In this document: one piece after another, positions 24,121 through 36,168 of the stretch
Numbering within the stretch: position 1 is the stretch's first letter
Layout: each line of letters begins with the position of its first letter
Source: Streptomyces sp. NRRL S-1022
GTDB taxonomy: Bacteria > Actinomycetota > Actinomycetes > Streptomycetales > Streptomycetaceae
Reading direction: 5' to 3'
NCBI RefSeq assembly: GCF_000720135.1
Contig: NZ_JOIU01000012.1
Span: 62,001 to 126,000 of the forward strand
DNA length: 64,000 bases
Made by a program: the position numbers and the translations under genes
The notes under the pieces: model-generated
The model's input: only the letters and a program-made list of their open reading frames with translations
What the model was told of the DNA's origin: nothing
Database searches by the model: none

Positions 24121-25608
24121 TCACTTCTCTGCCGTCACCGCGAGTTCCTCACCGGTCGCGAGACGGGAACGGCGATAGCCGTAGAGGAAGTAGAACACGA
24201 GCCCGGCGGCCATCCAGCATCCGAAGACCACCCAGGTGACGGTGTCGAGGCTGGACATGTTGTAGGCGCAGAACAGGAAGCCCAGCACCGGCAGGACCGG
24301 CCCGAACGGCACCCGGAACGCCCGCTCCAGACCCGGCCGCTTGTAGCGCAGCACGATCACCGCGATGTTGACCAGGGCGAAGGCGAACAGCGTGCCGATG
24401 CTGGTGGCGTCGACGAGCTTGCCGAGCGGGATGAGCGCGGCGAGCACCCCGCAGAAGAGCGAGACGATCACCGTGTTGAGGCGGGGCGCGCCGGTCTTCG
24501 GGTGGATCTTGCCGAGCGCCTTCGGCATCAGGCCGTCGCGGGCCATCGCGAAGAGGATGCGGGTCTGGCCGTAGAGCACGGTGAGCACCACGCTGGCGAT
24601 GGAGATGACCGCGCCCAGGGCGAGCAGGGTGCCCCAGAAGGTCTGGCCGCTGACATCGTTCATGATCGCGGCGAGGGTCGCCTCCGAACCGTCGAACTTC
24701 TTCCAGTTCCAGGCGCCGACGGCGACGCCCGCGACGAGCACGTACAGCGCGGTCACGATGATCAGCGACAGCATGATCGCCCGCGGCAGGTCCCGCTTGG
24801 GGTCCTTCGCCTCCTCACCGGCGGTGGAGGCGGCGTCGAAGCCGATGTACGAGAAGAACAGCGTGGCGCCGGCGGCGCTGACCCCGGTCATGCCGAGCGG
24901 CATGAAGTCGGCGTAGTTGCCGGACTTGAAGCCCATGACGCCGATCGCGCAGAACAGCACCAGCGCGGCGATCTTCACACTGACCATGATCGTGTTGGCG
25001 CGGGCGGACTCCCGCGCACCGCCGAGCAGGAACACCATCGCCAGCAGGACGACGATGAGGGCGGGCAGGTTGATGATGCCGCCCTCGCCCGGTGCCGAGG
25101 ACAGGGCGCTCGGGATGGTGACGCCGATGGTGCCGTCGAGCAGCTCGTTGAGGTACTCGCCCCAGCCGACGGCGACGGCGGCCACCGACACGCCGTACTC
25201 CAGGACCAGGCACCAGCCGCAGACCCAGGCGACCAGCTCGCCCAGCGTTGCGTACGCATACGAGTAGGAGGAGCCGGCGACCGGGATGCTGCCCGCCAGC
25301 TCGGCGTAGGACAGGGCCGAGAAGAGGGCCGTGAGGCCGGCGATCACGAAGGACAGGGTGACCGCGGGGCCGGCCTCCGGGACGGCGTCGCCGAGGACGA
25401 CGAAGATGCCGGTGCCGAGCGTGGCACCGATGCTGATCATGGTCAGCTGCCACAGCCCGAGGGAGCGCCGAAGCTGCCCTCCCTCGCCCTGGCCGCCCTC
25501 TGCGACCAGGCGTTCCACCGGCTTGCGACGCATGAGGCGCGCGGCGACGCCCGGGGACGCGGGGGCGGCCGGTCTGGGGTTCTGCGGGGGTGCGCCTTGG
25601 TCGAGCAC
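24121..25608 (-). CDS. APC-family cationic amino-acid permease
   Basis: A 495-residue permease with about 12 helices and a cytosolic N-terminus of about 45 residues. Helix 1 reads TMISIGATLGTGIFVVLGDAV, the APC unwound-helix motif, and FFSYIGFDAASTAGEEAKDP marks helix 6 of the YfnA/CAT branch, which moves cationic and other amino acids. GTG 25608 follows AGGAG with a 10-nt spacer and gives the family length; upstream in-frame ATGs would add Pro/Arg-rich sequence. Cotranscription with lrp and closeness to davAB point to lysine or a related amino acid. Confidence 0.88.
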   Translation of the reverse strand: MLDQGAPPQNPRPAAPASPGVAARLMRRKPVERLVAEGGQGEGGQLRRSLGLWQLTMISIGATLGTGIFVVLGDAVPEAGPAVTLSFVIAGLTALFSALSYAELAGSIPVAGSSYSYAYATLGELVAWVCGWCLVLEYGVSVAAVAVGWGEYLNELLDGTIGVTIPSALSSAPGEGGIINLPALIVVLLAMVFLLGGARESARANTIMVSVKIAALVLFCAIGVMGFKSGNYADFMPLGMTGVSAAGATLFFSYIGFDAASTAGEEAKDPKRDLPRAIMLSLIIVTALYVLVAGVAVGAWNWKKFDGSEATLAAIMNDVSGQTFWGTLLALGAVISIASVVLTVLYGQTRILFAMARDGLMPKALGKIHPKTGAPRLNTVIVSLFCGVLAALIPLGKLVDATSIGTLFAFALVNIAVIVLRYKRPGLERAFRVPFGPVLPVLGFLFCAYNMSSLDTVTWVVFGCWMAAGLVFYFLYGYRRSRLATGEELAVTAEK

Positions 25609-25783
25609 GCGTTGGCTCCTTGTTCGCTGCCGTCGGTTGGGGTACTGACCGGCTGGCCGCCGGCCGTCGTGATGGGGACCGGGGGGCGCCTGCGCAGGCA
25701 GGAACCGACCGAGCGGGGTACCCACCACGCACGTACTAGCGCAGCACCCTATGAGGCGGGCCTTCACGGGCGTAATGCAGCAA

Positions 25784-25862
25784 CCTTGCGCATCCCCGCA
25801 TGATCATTGCGTTCATGCGGCCGGAATGACAAATCGTTGCGCACACGCTGTCGACCGTTGCA
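25784..25862 (-). promoter_or_regulatory. four phased TTGCR motifs upstream of permease-lrp operon
   Basis: CCTTGCG (25784-25790), CATTGCG (25805-25811), CGTTGCG (25835-25841) and CGTTGCA (25856-25862) are spaced 21, 30 and 21 bp apart, that is on one face of the helix. The array lies 176-254 bp before the permease start codon. Nothing else is evident in the 384-bp gap 25609-25992 except the guaB1 terminator. Confidence 0.55.
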
Positions 25863-25930
25863 CGACGATCTCGGAGGCCAGTTTCCGGAGCGCTTTGGCG
25901 CGGTGATGCCGGCCGTCCGGCGCCGGGACG

Positions 25931-25978
25931 CCGACGGCCCCCGCCGTTCCCGGGCGCGGGAACGACGGGGGCCGTCGG
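25931..25978 (-). terminator. long terminator hairpin after guaB1
   Basis: CCGACGGCCCCCG (25931-25943) pairs with CGGGGGCCGTCGG (25966-25978), extended by CGTTCC/GGAACG (25945-25950, 25959-25964). It begins 15 nt past the guaB1 stop. Confidence 0.7.
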
Positions 25979-25992
25979 GACGGTGCCCGGGG

Positions 25993-27528
<1,536 letters not shown>

Positions 27529-27567
27529 TCATGCCCCGACGGAACATCCAGGGTCGCCGCGGATCGC

Positions 27568-27897
27568 CTAGGAGCTTCCTCCAAGGGCGAGGGCGACGGT
27601 CAGCGACGGCATCACGCGCATGGCATGCGTGAAGACCTCCTGGGCGGTCTCCCACTCCTGGGGCCGCTGCCGCGCGTAGCCCTCCCAGCCGCGTACGACG
27701 ACCAGGAGTCCCCTGCCCTCGGCCTCCTGCGGCCACACGGACAGGTCGGACAGGGAGTCGGCCAGCGCGTCCCAGTTGCGGCCGAACCAGCCGGGCAGCG
27801 ACAGGGCCCGGGCGGCGCGGTCCATCAGCCCGGCCTTGTCGGTGACGCCGTCGAGGTCGAGGGCGACCACGAAACGGCCGGTCAGGTCTTCGCTCAT
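27568..27897 (-). CDS. barstar-family RNase inhibitor
   Basis: A 109-residue acidic protein of the barstar fold: FVVALDLDGVTDKAGLMDRAARALSLP, then FGRNWDALADSLSDLSVWP, which is the core barstar motif. It should bind and block a barnase/RNase Sa-type ribonuclease in the cytoplasm. Its ATG at 27897 overlaps the stop of the RNase gene by 4 nt, so enzyme and inhibitor are made from one message and coupled in translation. Confidence 0.9.
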   Translation of the reverse strand: MSEDLTGRFVVALDLDGVTDKAGLMDRAARALSLPGWFGRNWDALADSLSDLSVWPQEAEGRGLLVVVRGWEGYARQRPQEWETAQEVFTHAMRVMPSLTVALALGGSS

Positions 27898-28304
27898 CTC
27901 AGTACCGCCCGGAACGACTCGTAGTGATCATCGGTGTAGTAGATCTCCCCGTCCTGCCGGGTGACCAGGCGCCGGGCCCCGCGGTCGCGTGAGCCGGGGG
28001 TCGGCACGGTGTACTCGTGGTAGTAGCCGCGCCGGTGCTTCGGCAGCCGTCCCTCGAAGTTCCCGAAGACGGTGCCGTCCTTGGCGTAGGGGAAGGGGCC
28101 GCCCTCGTCGACGAGGACGAGTGTCCTGCGGGCCTCGGCCGGGAGCCGGGACTCCTGGACGGCGGCCATGCCCCGGGCCCAGGGCGGGGTGGCGGTGCCC
28201 GTGCCCGGCGGGGCCGGGGCGGAGCCGCCGGCGCACCCCGTCAGGAGGACGGCGAGACAGACGAGCAGCCCGGCGAGGGCGCGGGGGACGAACCGTGGCA
28301 GCAT
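27894..28304 (-). CDS. secreted guanyl-specific ribonuclease (RNase Sa/barnase type), lipoprotein signal
   Basis: A 136-residue precursor. Residues 1-25 form a signal peptide ending in the lipobox LLTGCAGG, so the mature enzyme should be lipid-anchored outside the membrane. The catalytic domain matches RNase Sa: FPYAKDGTVFGNFEGRLP (Glu base), YYHEYTVPTPGSRDRGARR (Arg) and YYTDDHYESF (His acid). The two Cys of the RNase Sa disulfide are missing. It is followed by its probable barstar inhibitor with a 4-nt overlap. Role could be nutrient scavenging or antagonism of neighbours. Confidence 0.9.
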   Translation of the reverse strand: MLPRFVPRALAGLLVCLAVLLTGCAGGSAPAPPGTGTATPPWARGMAAVQESRLPAEARRTLVLVDEGGPFPYAKDGTVFGNFEGRLPKHRRGYYHEYTVPTPGSRDRGARRLVTRQDGEIYYTDDHYESFRAVLR

Positions 28305-28344
28305 GCGGACGATGCTGCCACGGCCGCCCCGGCACGACCCGCTG

Positions 28345-29364
28345 TCAGACCCCGTCGGGGTCCTGACGGTTGAGCGCCGGCTTCGGCGTGGGCCCCGCCG
28401 TCATCAGGTAGTCGGCGGCCGAGGTGTCCGTCACCAGGCTGGTGACCAGCCCGGAGCGCAGCACCGCGTCGATCGCGGACGCCTTGCGCTGCCCGCCCGC
28501 GATCGCCACGACCTCCGGGATACGGCGGAGCTGGTCGGTCTTGACCGTGATGCACCGCTCCCCCAGGTCCCGTCCGATGCGGCGTCCCTCGGCGTCGAAG
28601 AGGTGCGCCGACATCTCGGCGGCGACACCGAGCGAGGCGTAGTGCGCGCGCTCCTCGTCGCTCAGCATGTCGTGCACGGTCGAGATGCCCGGCTCCCAGG
28701 AACCGATGGAGACGCAGGCGACCGTGACCTTGTCGAAGTACTCGAAGGCCCGGGCGATCCCGGTCTGGTTGCGCAGTGCCGCCGCGGTGGCCGCGTCCGG
28801 CAGCAGCATCGGCGCGTAGATGGGGTGGGCGTCGCCGCCGGACACCTGGGCGGCCCGGCGGACCGCCTCCACCGAGCCGCGCTCGGCGGTCCCGGCGTCG
28901 TACACGCCCGTCAGCTGCACCACCGTGCACGGCGGCAGCCGGTCGAGCGCCGCCGCCATGTGGATGGTGGACCGGCCCCAGGCCAGCCCGAGGACGTCCC
29001 CCTCGTTGACGAGTTCGCCGAGCAGGTCGGCGGCGACCTCCCCGAGGTTCTCGGGGTCGGGGGTCTCCTCGGCCTCGGCCGGGGACTCGACCACGACGGC
29101 GTGCCGCAGGCCGTAACGGGCGCGGAGCGCGTCGGAGCGCTCGGCGTCCAGTTCGGCCGGGACGCGGATCTCGATGCGCACGAGATCCCGTTCGAGGGCC
29201 GTCTCCAGGACCCGGGCCACCTTGAAGCGGCTGACGCCGAACTCCTCCGCGATCTGGATCTTGGACTTGCCCTCAAGGTAGAAGCGGCGGGCCATGGCCG
29301 CCGCCTGCACCAGCTCAGCGGGTCCCATCCGCATGGCTGACCGGCCCGCCGACATACCCGACAC
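28345..29364 (-). CDS. SorC/DeoR-type sugar-binding transcriptional regulator
   Basis: A 339-residue regulator. The N-terminal helix-turn-helix (about 15-60, GKSKIQIAEEFGVSRFKVARVLE) precedes a SorC-type sugar-phosphate-binding domain (about 70-330, LGLAWGRSTIHMAAALD, VQLTGVYDAGTAERGS, AIAGGQRKASAIDAVLR). Proteins of this family sense phosphorylated sugars or deoxyribonucleosides. GTG 29364 is preferred to 29388 because GAGGAG sits 6 nt before it. It lies 114 bp downstream of rpe, hinting at pentose metabolism, but no obvious target genes adjoin it. Confidence 0.85.
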   Translation of the reverse strand: MSGMSAGRSAMRMGPAELVQAAAMARRFYLEGKSKIQIAEEFGVSRFKVARVLETALERDLVRIEIRVPAELDAERSDALRARYGLRHAVVVESPAEAEETPDPENLGEVAADLLGELVNEGDVLGLAWGRSTIHMAAALDRLPPCTVVQLTGVYDAGTAERGSVEAVRRAAQVSGGDAHPIYAPMLLPDAATAAALRNQTGIARAFEYFDKVTVACVSIGSWEPGISTVHDMLSDEERAHYASLGVAAEMSAHLFDAEGRRIGRDLGERCITVKTDQLRRIPEVVAIAGGQRKASAIDAVLRSGLVTSLVTDTSAADYLMTAGPTPKPALNRQDPDGV

Positions 29365-29478
29365 GGCGATCTCCTCACTGCTGTTCACACTCTGGATTCG
29401 CCGTTCATCCTCGCAGATTCGGCGCGGCTGATCCGCCCTGATGGGCGGCGTTCATTCAAGCGTTCACTTCGCCGTGGC

Positions 29479-30165
29479 TCAGTGGTCGCATGCCCAGGAC
29501 GCCTTGGCGGTGGCCGCTTCCGCCTGCGTGCGCAGGGCGCGTACGGCCTCTGCCGGGTCGTTCGCCCCGTAGACGGCCGAGCCGGCGACGAACACGTCCG
29601 CTCCCGCGTCCGCGCACTGCTCGATCGTCGAGGCCGAGACACCCCCGTCCACCTGCAGCCACAGCTGCAGACCGTGCTTGTTGATCAGCTCACGGGTGCG
29701 GCGGATCTTCGGCAGCATGATGTCGAGGAAGGCCTGGCCGCCGAAGCCCGGCTCCACCGTCATGACGAGCAGCATGTCGAGTTCCGGGAGCAGGTCCTCG
29801 TACGGCTCGATCGGCGTGGCGGGCTTGAGCGCCATGGAGGCGCGGGCACCCTTGGCGCGGATCTCCCGGGCGAGCCGCACGGGTGCGGCGGCCGCCTCCA
29901 CGTGGAAGGTGACGGAGGAGGCCCCCGCCTCGACGTACCGGGGCGCCCACCGGTCGGGGTCCTCGATCATGAGGTGGCAGTCCAGCGGGGTGTCCGTCGC
30001 ACGCGCCAAGGACTCCACCACCGGCACGCCGAGCGTGAGGTTGGGGACGAAGTGGTTGTCCATGACGTCGACGTGGAGCCAGTCGGCGCCTTGGACCGCC
30101 TTGGCCTCCTCCGCGAGGCGGGCGAAGTCGGCGGACAGGATGCTGGGGTTGATCTGCGCGGCCAT
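29479..30165 (-). CDS. rpe: ribulose-phosphate 3-epimerase
   Basis: A 228-residue TIM-barrel enzyme interconverting ribulose-5-phosphate and xylulose-5-phosphate in the pentose phosphate pathway. Motifs: [30 protein letters not shown] (metal-binding His and Asp), [22 protein letters not shown] and [12 protein letters not shown] (catalytic Asp). Length and start are normal. It is 129 bp downstream of rsmB on the same strand, with a hairpin element between them. Confidence 0.95.
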   Translation of the reverse strand: MAAQINPSILSADFARLAEEAKAVQGADWLHVDVMDNHFVPNLTLGVPVVESLARATDTPLDCHLMIEDPDRWAPRYVEAGASSVTFHVEAAAAPVRLAREIRAKGARASMALKPATPIEPYEDLLPELDMLLVMTVEPGFGGQAFLDIMLPKIRRTRELINKHGLQLWLQVDGGVSASTIEQCADAGADVFVAGSAVYGANDPAEAVRALRTQAEAATAKASWACDH

Positions 30166-30248
30166 GACCCAAGCCTGCCACGTCGCTGGGCCGGGCTGTA
30201 GCGGCGGTCCACGGGTTGAGTTCCGGCCGGCGGGCCGGTGGGGGCCGG

Positions 30249-30283
30249 TCGCGCGGTTCCCCGCGCCCCTGTCGGGGCGCTGC
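30249..30283. repeat. dispersed Streptomyces hairpin element (GCGCCCC-type)
   Basis: GCGCGGTTCCCCGCGCCCC followed by TGTC and GGGGCGC forms a 7-bp hairpin (30263-30280). This wording, a GTTCCCCGCGCCCC block with a matching GGGGCGC, recurs in many intergenic regions of Streptomyces genomes. Here it lies just past the rsmB stop and may act as its terminator. Confidence 0.5.
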
Positions 30284-30294
30284 CCCCGGCGGCG

Positions 30295-31713
30295 TCATGC
30301 CGTTCTGCGGATCAGGGACAGGTACATCGCGTCCGTGCCGTGGAGGTGGGGCCAGAGCTGGATGTCGGGGCCCTCGCCCAGGTGGGGTACGCCGGGCAGG
30401 AGGGGGCGGGCGTCGATCAGCTCCGTGTCCGGGTGCTGCTTGAGGACGTCGGCCACCACCGCGCGGGTCTCGGCGAGGTGCGGGGAGCAGGTGGCGTAGC
30501 CGACGACTCCGCCGACGCGCACGGAGTCCAGGGCGCTGCGCAGCAGTCCGCGCTGGAGCGGGGCGAAGTCGTCCAGGTCCTCGGGGCGGCGGCGCCAGCG
30601 GGCCTCGGGGCGGCGGCGGAGGGCGCCCAGGCCGGTGCAGGGGACGTCGACCAGCACCCGGTCGAAGGTGCCGGGCCGCCAGGGCGGACGGGTGCCGTCG
30701 GCGGCGATGACCTGGTACGGGCCGGGATTGCCGTGCAGTGCCTTGGCGACCAGCCCCGCCCGGTGCGGCTGCTTCTCCGAGGCGAGCAGCGTGGCCCCGC
30801 GCGCGGCGGCCAGCGCGCCGAGCAGCGCGGCCTTGCCGCCCGGACCGGCGCACCCGTCGAGCCACTTCCCGTCGGGCCCCTCCAGCGGGGCGTTGGCCAG
30901 CGCGAGGGCGACCAGCTGGCTGCCCTCGTCCTGGACACCGGCGCGTCCCTCGCGGACGGCCTCGACCGCGCCGGGCTCACCGCCCTCGGCGAGCCGCACG
31001 GCGTACGGCGACCAGCGCCCGGGTACGGCGGCGTCCTCGCGCAGCAGCTCCTCGGTGGTGGCCCGTCCCGGCCGGGCGACCAGCGTCACCTCGGGCCGCT
31101 CGTTGTCGGCCGCGAGCAGCTCCTCGATGCCGGCCCGGCCGCCGCCGAGGGAGTCCCACAGTGCGGAGACGACCCAGCGGGGGTGCGAGTGCACGACGGC
31201 GAGGTGGTCCTCGGGGTCGTCGTCGTAGGGCGGCGCGACCTTCTCGGTCCACCCGTCGAGATCGTGCTGGGCGATCTTGCGCAGCACCGCGTTGACGAAC
31301 TTGGCCCGCCCGTCCCCGAGCACCACCCGGGCCAGCTCGACGGCTGAGGAGACGGCGGCGTGCGTGGGGATCCGCGTGCCGAGCAGCTGGTGCGCGCCCA
31401 GGCTCAGCACGTCCAGCACCGGCGGGTCGACCTCGCGCAGCGGCCGGTCGACGCAGGCGGCGATGACGGCGTCGTAGGTGCCCTGCCGGCGCAGCGTGCC
31501 GTACACCAGCTCGGTGGCGAGGGCGGCGTCCCGGGTGTCGAAGTCGCCCTTCGCGCGGGCCTTGCGGAGCAGCGGGGGCAGCACGAGGTTGGCGTACGCG
31601 TCCCGCTCGTCCACCGCGCGCAGCGCCTCGAAGGCGAGGAAGCGGACGGGGTCCTTCTGGGGACGGCGGTAGGGCTTGGCGGGCTTGCGCGGCCGCCGGG
31701 ACTGCTCGCTCAC
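30295..31713 (-). CDS. rsmB: 16S rRNA (cytosine(967)-C(5))-methyltransferase
   Basis: A 472-residue RsmB/Fmu protein. A basic N-terminus and NusB-like RNA-binding domain (about 25-165, PVRFLAFEALRAVDERDAYAN) is followed by a SAM-dependent methyltransferase domain (about 215-470). WLDGCAGPGGKAALLGAL is the SAM-binding loop; catalytic cysteines lie in DVPCTGLGALRR and YATCSPHLAET. GTG 31713 follows GGAG at about 11 nt. It lies downstream of fmt, as in many bacteria, with a 389-bp spacer that contains a terminator-like hairpin. Confidence 0.93.
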   Translation of the reverse strand: MSEQSRRPRKPAKPYRRPQKDPVRFLAFEALRAVDERDAYANLVLPPLLRKARAKGDFDTRDAALATELVYGTLRRQGTYDAVIAACVDRPLREVDPPVLDVLSLGAHQLLGTRIPTHAAVSSAVELARVVLGDGRAKFVNAVLRKIAQHDLDGWTEKVAPPYDDDPEDHLAVVHSHPRWVVSALWDSLGGGRAGIEELLAADNERPEVTLVARPGRATTEELLREDAAVPGRWSPYAVRLAEGGEPGAVEAVREGRAGVQDEGSQLVALALANAPLEGPDGKWLDGCAGPGGKAALLGALAAARGATLLASEKQPHRAGLVAKALHGNPGPYQVIAADGTRPPWRPGTFDRVLVDVPCTGLGALRRRPEARWRRRPEDLDDFAPLQRGLLRSALDSVRVGGVVGYATCSPHLAETRAVVADVLKQHPDTELIDARPLLPGVPHLGEGPDIQLWPHLHGTDAMYLSLIRRTA

Positions 31714-31900
31714 GAAAAAGGTGCTCCGGGTGTGATGAAGAGGATGCGCCTCCAGCCTACGTCGCACCACCGCCCCCCTGGCCGCCCGGCCTCACTTCAC
31801 CACCGGGGCACACCTGCGCGAGGCCGGGCCTGACCCGCGGGCTGCGACGGACTCAGCGCCCGGGTGAGGTGCGGCGGTAGGAACGTGCGGCGGGGGACAG

Positions 31901-31941
31901 GCCGATGCCCCCACCGGGAACGACGGGGAGGGGGCATCGGC
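31901..31941. terminator. 12-bp hairpin between fmt and rsmB
   Basis: GCCGATGCCCCC (31901-31912) and GGGGGCATCGGC (31930-31941) form a perfect 12-bp stem with a 17-nt loop, 160 bp past the fmt stop. The rest of the 389-bp spacer (31714-32102) shows no gene I can support. Confidence 0.55.
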
Positions 31942-31988
31942 GCACGGTGGCACGCACCGGTGCCCCGGGGCACCGAGCCGGGCGCTGA

Positions 31989-33785
<1,797 letters not shown>

Positions 33786-33798
33786 ACTCCCCCGCCCC

Positions 33799-33825
33799 GC
33801 CCTCCCGGACCCTCCCCGGGAGGGC
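33799..33825. terminator. bidirectional terminator
   Basis: GCCCTCCCGG (33799-33808) and CCGGGAGGGC (33816-33825) form a 10-bp stem in the 62-bp gap between the convergent helix-turn-helix gene and priA. Confidence 0.65.
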
Positions 33826-33847
33826 AACCGTGTGCGGGGCCCGGGCG

Positions 33848-36013
33848 TCAGCCGATGTCCGGCGGATCGATCCGTACCCGTACCCGTACCGCCTCCGCGC
33901 CGCCCCGCGCCATGCGCGCGGCCTGGGCCGTCTTCAGGGCGGTGGCCAGCGCGGCTCCGCTGCCCGGGGGGACGCGGACGAGAACCCGCTCCCAGTGCTC
34001 GCCGGGTGGCGGAGCGCCGGGCCGGCGCGGCCGGCCGGGCGGCGGGGGCGGCAGCGGCACCGGCCCCAGCAGCTCGGCGTCCGGCGGCAGACCGGCCGCG
34101 GCCAGGAACTCGGCGAGGGCCGCGGGCGGACCGGACACGGCCGCCATCCGGGACACCGGCGGGAAGCCCAGCTCGGCCCGCTCGGCCAGTTCCCGCACGG
34201 CGTGCCCGACCGGGTCCCAGCGCACCAGCGCCTGCACGGGGCGCAGGGTCGGCTCGGCCACGACGACCACGGTGCCGCCCTCGCTCTGGGGCCGCACCAG
34301 CGCGCCGGCCGCGATCCACCGGCGCAGCGCGTCCTCACCGGCCCGCAGGTCGGGCCGCACGAGCATGGCCCAGCCGTCCAGCAGCAGGGCCGCCGCGTAG
34401 CCGCCCTCGGCGACCGGTTCGGCGCCGGGGGTGCTGACGACCAGCGCGGGTGTGTCCGGGACGGTGTCCAGCACGTGCTCGCGGCCGGAGGTGCGCACCG
34501 GGACGGCGGGGAAGGCCCGCCCCAGTTCCTCGGCGGTGCGGCGCGCCCCGACGACCTGGGCGCGGAGCCGGAAGCCACCGCACTCCGGGCAGTGCCAGGC
34601 GCCTTCCTCGCGCCCGCACCAGCCGCACCGCAGCACGCCCGCGTCCTGCCCCTGGAGCGGTCCGGAGCAGTGCCGGCACCGGGCGGGCGCCCGGCACCGG
34701 TCGCAGGCCATGCGGGGCGCGTAACCGCGCCTGGGCACCTGGACCAGCACCGGCCCGTGCCGCAGCCCCTCGCGGGCGGCCTGCCAGGCGAGGGTGGGCA
34801 GGCGGGCGGCCCGGGCGGCCTCGTCGCGCGCGAGGTCTCCGTCGCCGACCGTGCGGACCAGGGGCGCGGTCCGGCGCACCTGCTCCCGACCGGCGACCAG
34901 CGGCCGGGCCCAGCCGCTCTCGACGAGCTGGGCGGCCTCCACCGTGCAGCTCCAGCCCCCCAGCAGGAAGGCGCACTTGTCCAGCGCGGCACGGAGCAGG
35001 AGCACGTCGCGGGCGTGCGGCTGCGGGGCGTGCTGTTCGCTGTGGCTGTCGTCCCCGTCGTCCCAGACGGCGACGAGTCCCAGGTCCCGTACCGGCGCGA
35101 ACATCGCCGCCCTCGTCCCCACGACGGCCCGCACGGAACCCCGTCGCACCGCGAGCCACTGCGCGTACCGCTTCTCAGGGCCGGCGTCGGCGGTGAGCAG
35201 CGCGTGCCGGCCCGGGCCGAGCAGCGCGGTCAGCGCGGTGTCCACGCGCGCGGCGGCCCGCCCGTCCGGTACGACGACGAGGGCGCCGCGCCCGGAGGCG
35301 AGGGTGGCGGCGACGGCCCGGGCCAGCTCCTCGCTCCAGCGCGGTCCCGGCAGCGCGTTCCACACGGCCCTGGGCGCCCCGCCGGAGGCCAGCGCGTCCA
35401 GGAAGGCACCCCCGTGCTCGTAGCGCTCCCAGGAGCCGGTGTCCGGCGTCCGGGGCGGGGGCAGCGGGTCGGGCGACGGCCGCTGTTCGGCGCGGGCGTT
35501 GCGCGGCGGCACGGCCAGCTGGAGGACGTCGGCGAGGCTGCCGGCGTACCGGTCGGCGACGGCGCGGGCGAGGCCGAGCAGCTCCTCGCTCAGCACCGGC
35601 TCGGGCGACACCACCTGGGCGAGCGCGGCCAGCGGCCCGGAGTAGTCGGACTCGGCGCGCCGCTCGACGAGGAAGCCGTCGATGAGGCCGCCGCCCTCGC
35701 GGCGGCCCTCCCGCACCCGGTGCCGCCCGGCCCCGAACCGCACCCGCACCCGCACGCCGGGCTGCGCCTGCGCGTCCATCTCCTCGGGCACGGCGTAGTC
35801 GAAGTACCGGTCCAGGTGGAGGACGCCCTTGTCGACCAGCACCCGCGCGACGGGCAGTTCCTTGGCGAGCGCGGCCCCGCGCCAGGTCCGCGGCTTGGCC
35901 CGGGGCGCCTTGGCCCGGCGGACGCTCTCCCGGATGAGCGCGAGCTGCTCCGGCGGCGCCCCCTCGGCCCCGCCGTCCCCGTCCGCCCGGGGCACCCCGT
36001 TCTCGCTGCTCAC
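33848..36013 (-). CDS. priA: primosomal protein N' (PriA), helicase motifs degenerate
   Basis: A 721-residue actinobacterial PriA. The N-terminal 3'-DNA-end-binding domain (about 50-150, [22 protein letters not shown]) and the zinc-binding cysteine cluster ([31 protein letters not shown]) are intact. Walker A, GSGKT in E. coli PriA, is absent: the equivalent region reads [15 protein letters not shown], and the DEEH box reads VWDDGDDS. It probably acts as a replication-restart scaffold without ATP-driven unwinding, as is typical for this phylum. Start GTG 36013 gives the usual N-terminus but has a weak ribosome binding site. Confidence 0.9.
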   Translation of the reverse strand: MSSENGVPRADGDGGAEGAPPEQLALIRESVRRAKAPRAKPRTWRGAALAKELPVARVLVDKGVLHLDRYFDYAVPEEMDAQAQPGVRVRVRFGAGRHRVREGRREGGGLIDGFLVERRAESDYSGPLAALAQVVSPEPVLSEELLGLARAVADRYAGSLADVLQLAVPPRNARAEQRPSPDPLPPPRTPDTGSWERYEHGGAFLDALASGGAPRAVWNALPGPRWSEELARAVAATLASGRGALVVVPDGRAAARVDTALTALLGPGRHALLTADAGPEKRYAQWLAVRRGSVRAVVGTRAAMFAPVRDLGLVAVWDDGDDSHSEQHAPQPHARDVLLLRAALDKCAFLLGGWSCTVEAAQLVESGWARPLVAGREQVRRTAPLVRTVGDGDLARDEAARAARLPTLAWQAAREGLRHGPVLVQVPRRGYAPRMACDRCRAPARCRHCSGPLQGQDAGVLRCGWCGREEGAWHCPECGGFRLRAQVVGARRTAEELGRAFPAVPVRTSGREHVLDTVPDTPALVVSTPGAEPVAEGGYAAALLLDGWAMLVRPDLRAGEDALRRWIAAGALVRPQSEGGTVVVVAEPTLRPVQALVRWDPVGHAVRELAERAELGFPPVSRMAAVSGPPAALAEFLAAAGLPPDAELLGPVPLPPPPPGRPRRPGAPPPGEHWERVLVRVPPGSGAALATALKTAQAARMARGGAEAVRVRVRIDPPDIG

Positions 36014-36113
36014 GCTTGCATTCTTACCAAACGCCACTGACAACGACCCCGGACGCCCGCTTCCCGCCAGCGCCCGCCGCGGTGCGATTCCGAGGCGGTC
36101 CCCCGGGAACGCG

Positions 36114-36150
36114 CCGAGGCCCGGCTCCCCCTCGGGGGGCCGGGCCTCGG
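36114..36150 (-). terminator. terminator after metK
   Basis: CCGAGGCCCGGC (36114-36125) and GCCGGGCCTCGG (36139-36150) form a 12-bp stem; the loop itself pairs partly (CCCC/GGGG). It starts 18 nt past the metK stop. Confidence 0.7.
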
Positions 36151-36168
36151 CGGACGGGCGGGCGCGGG

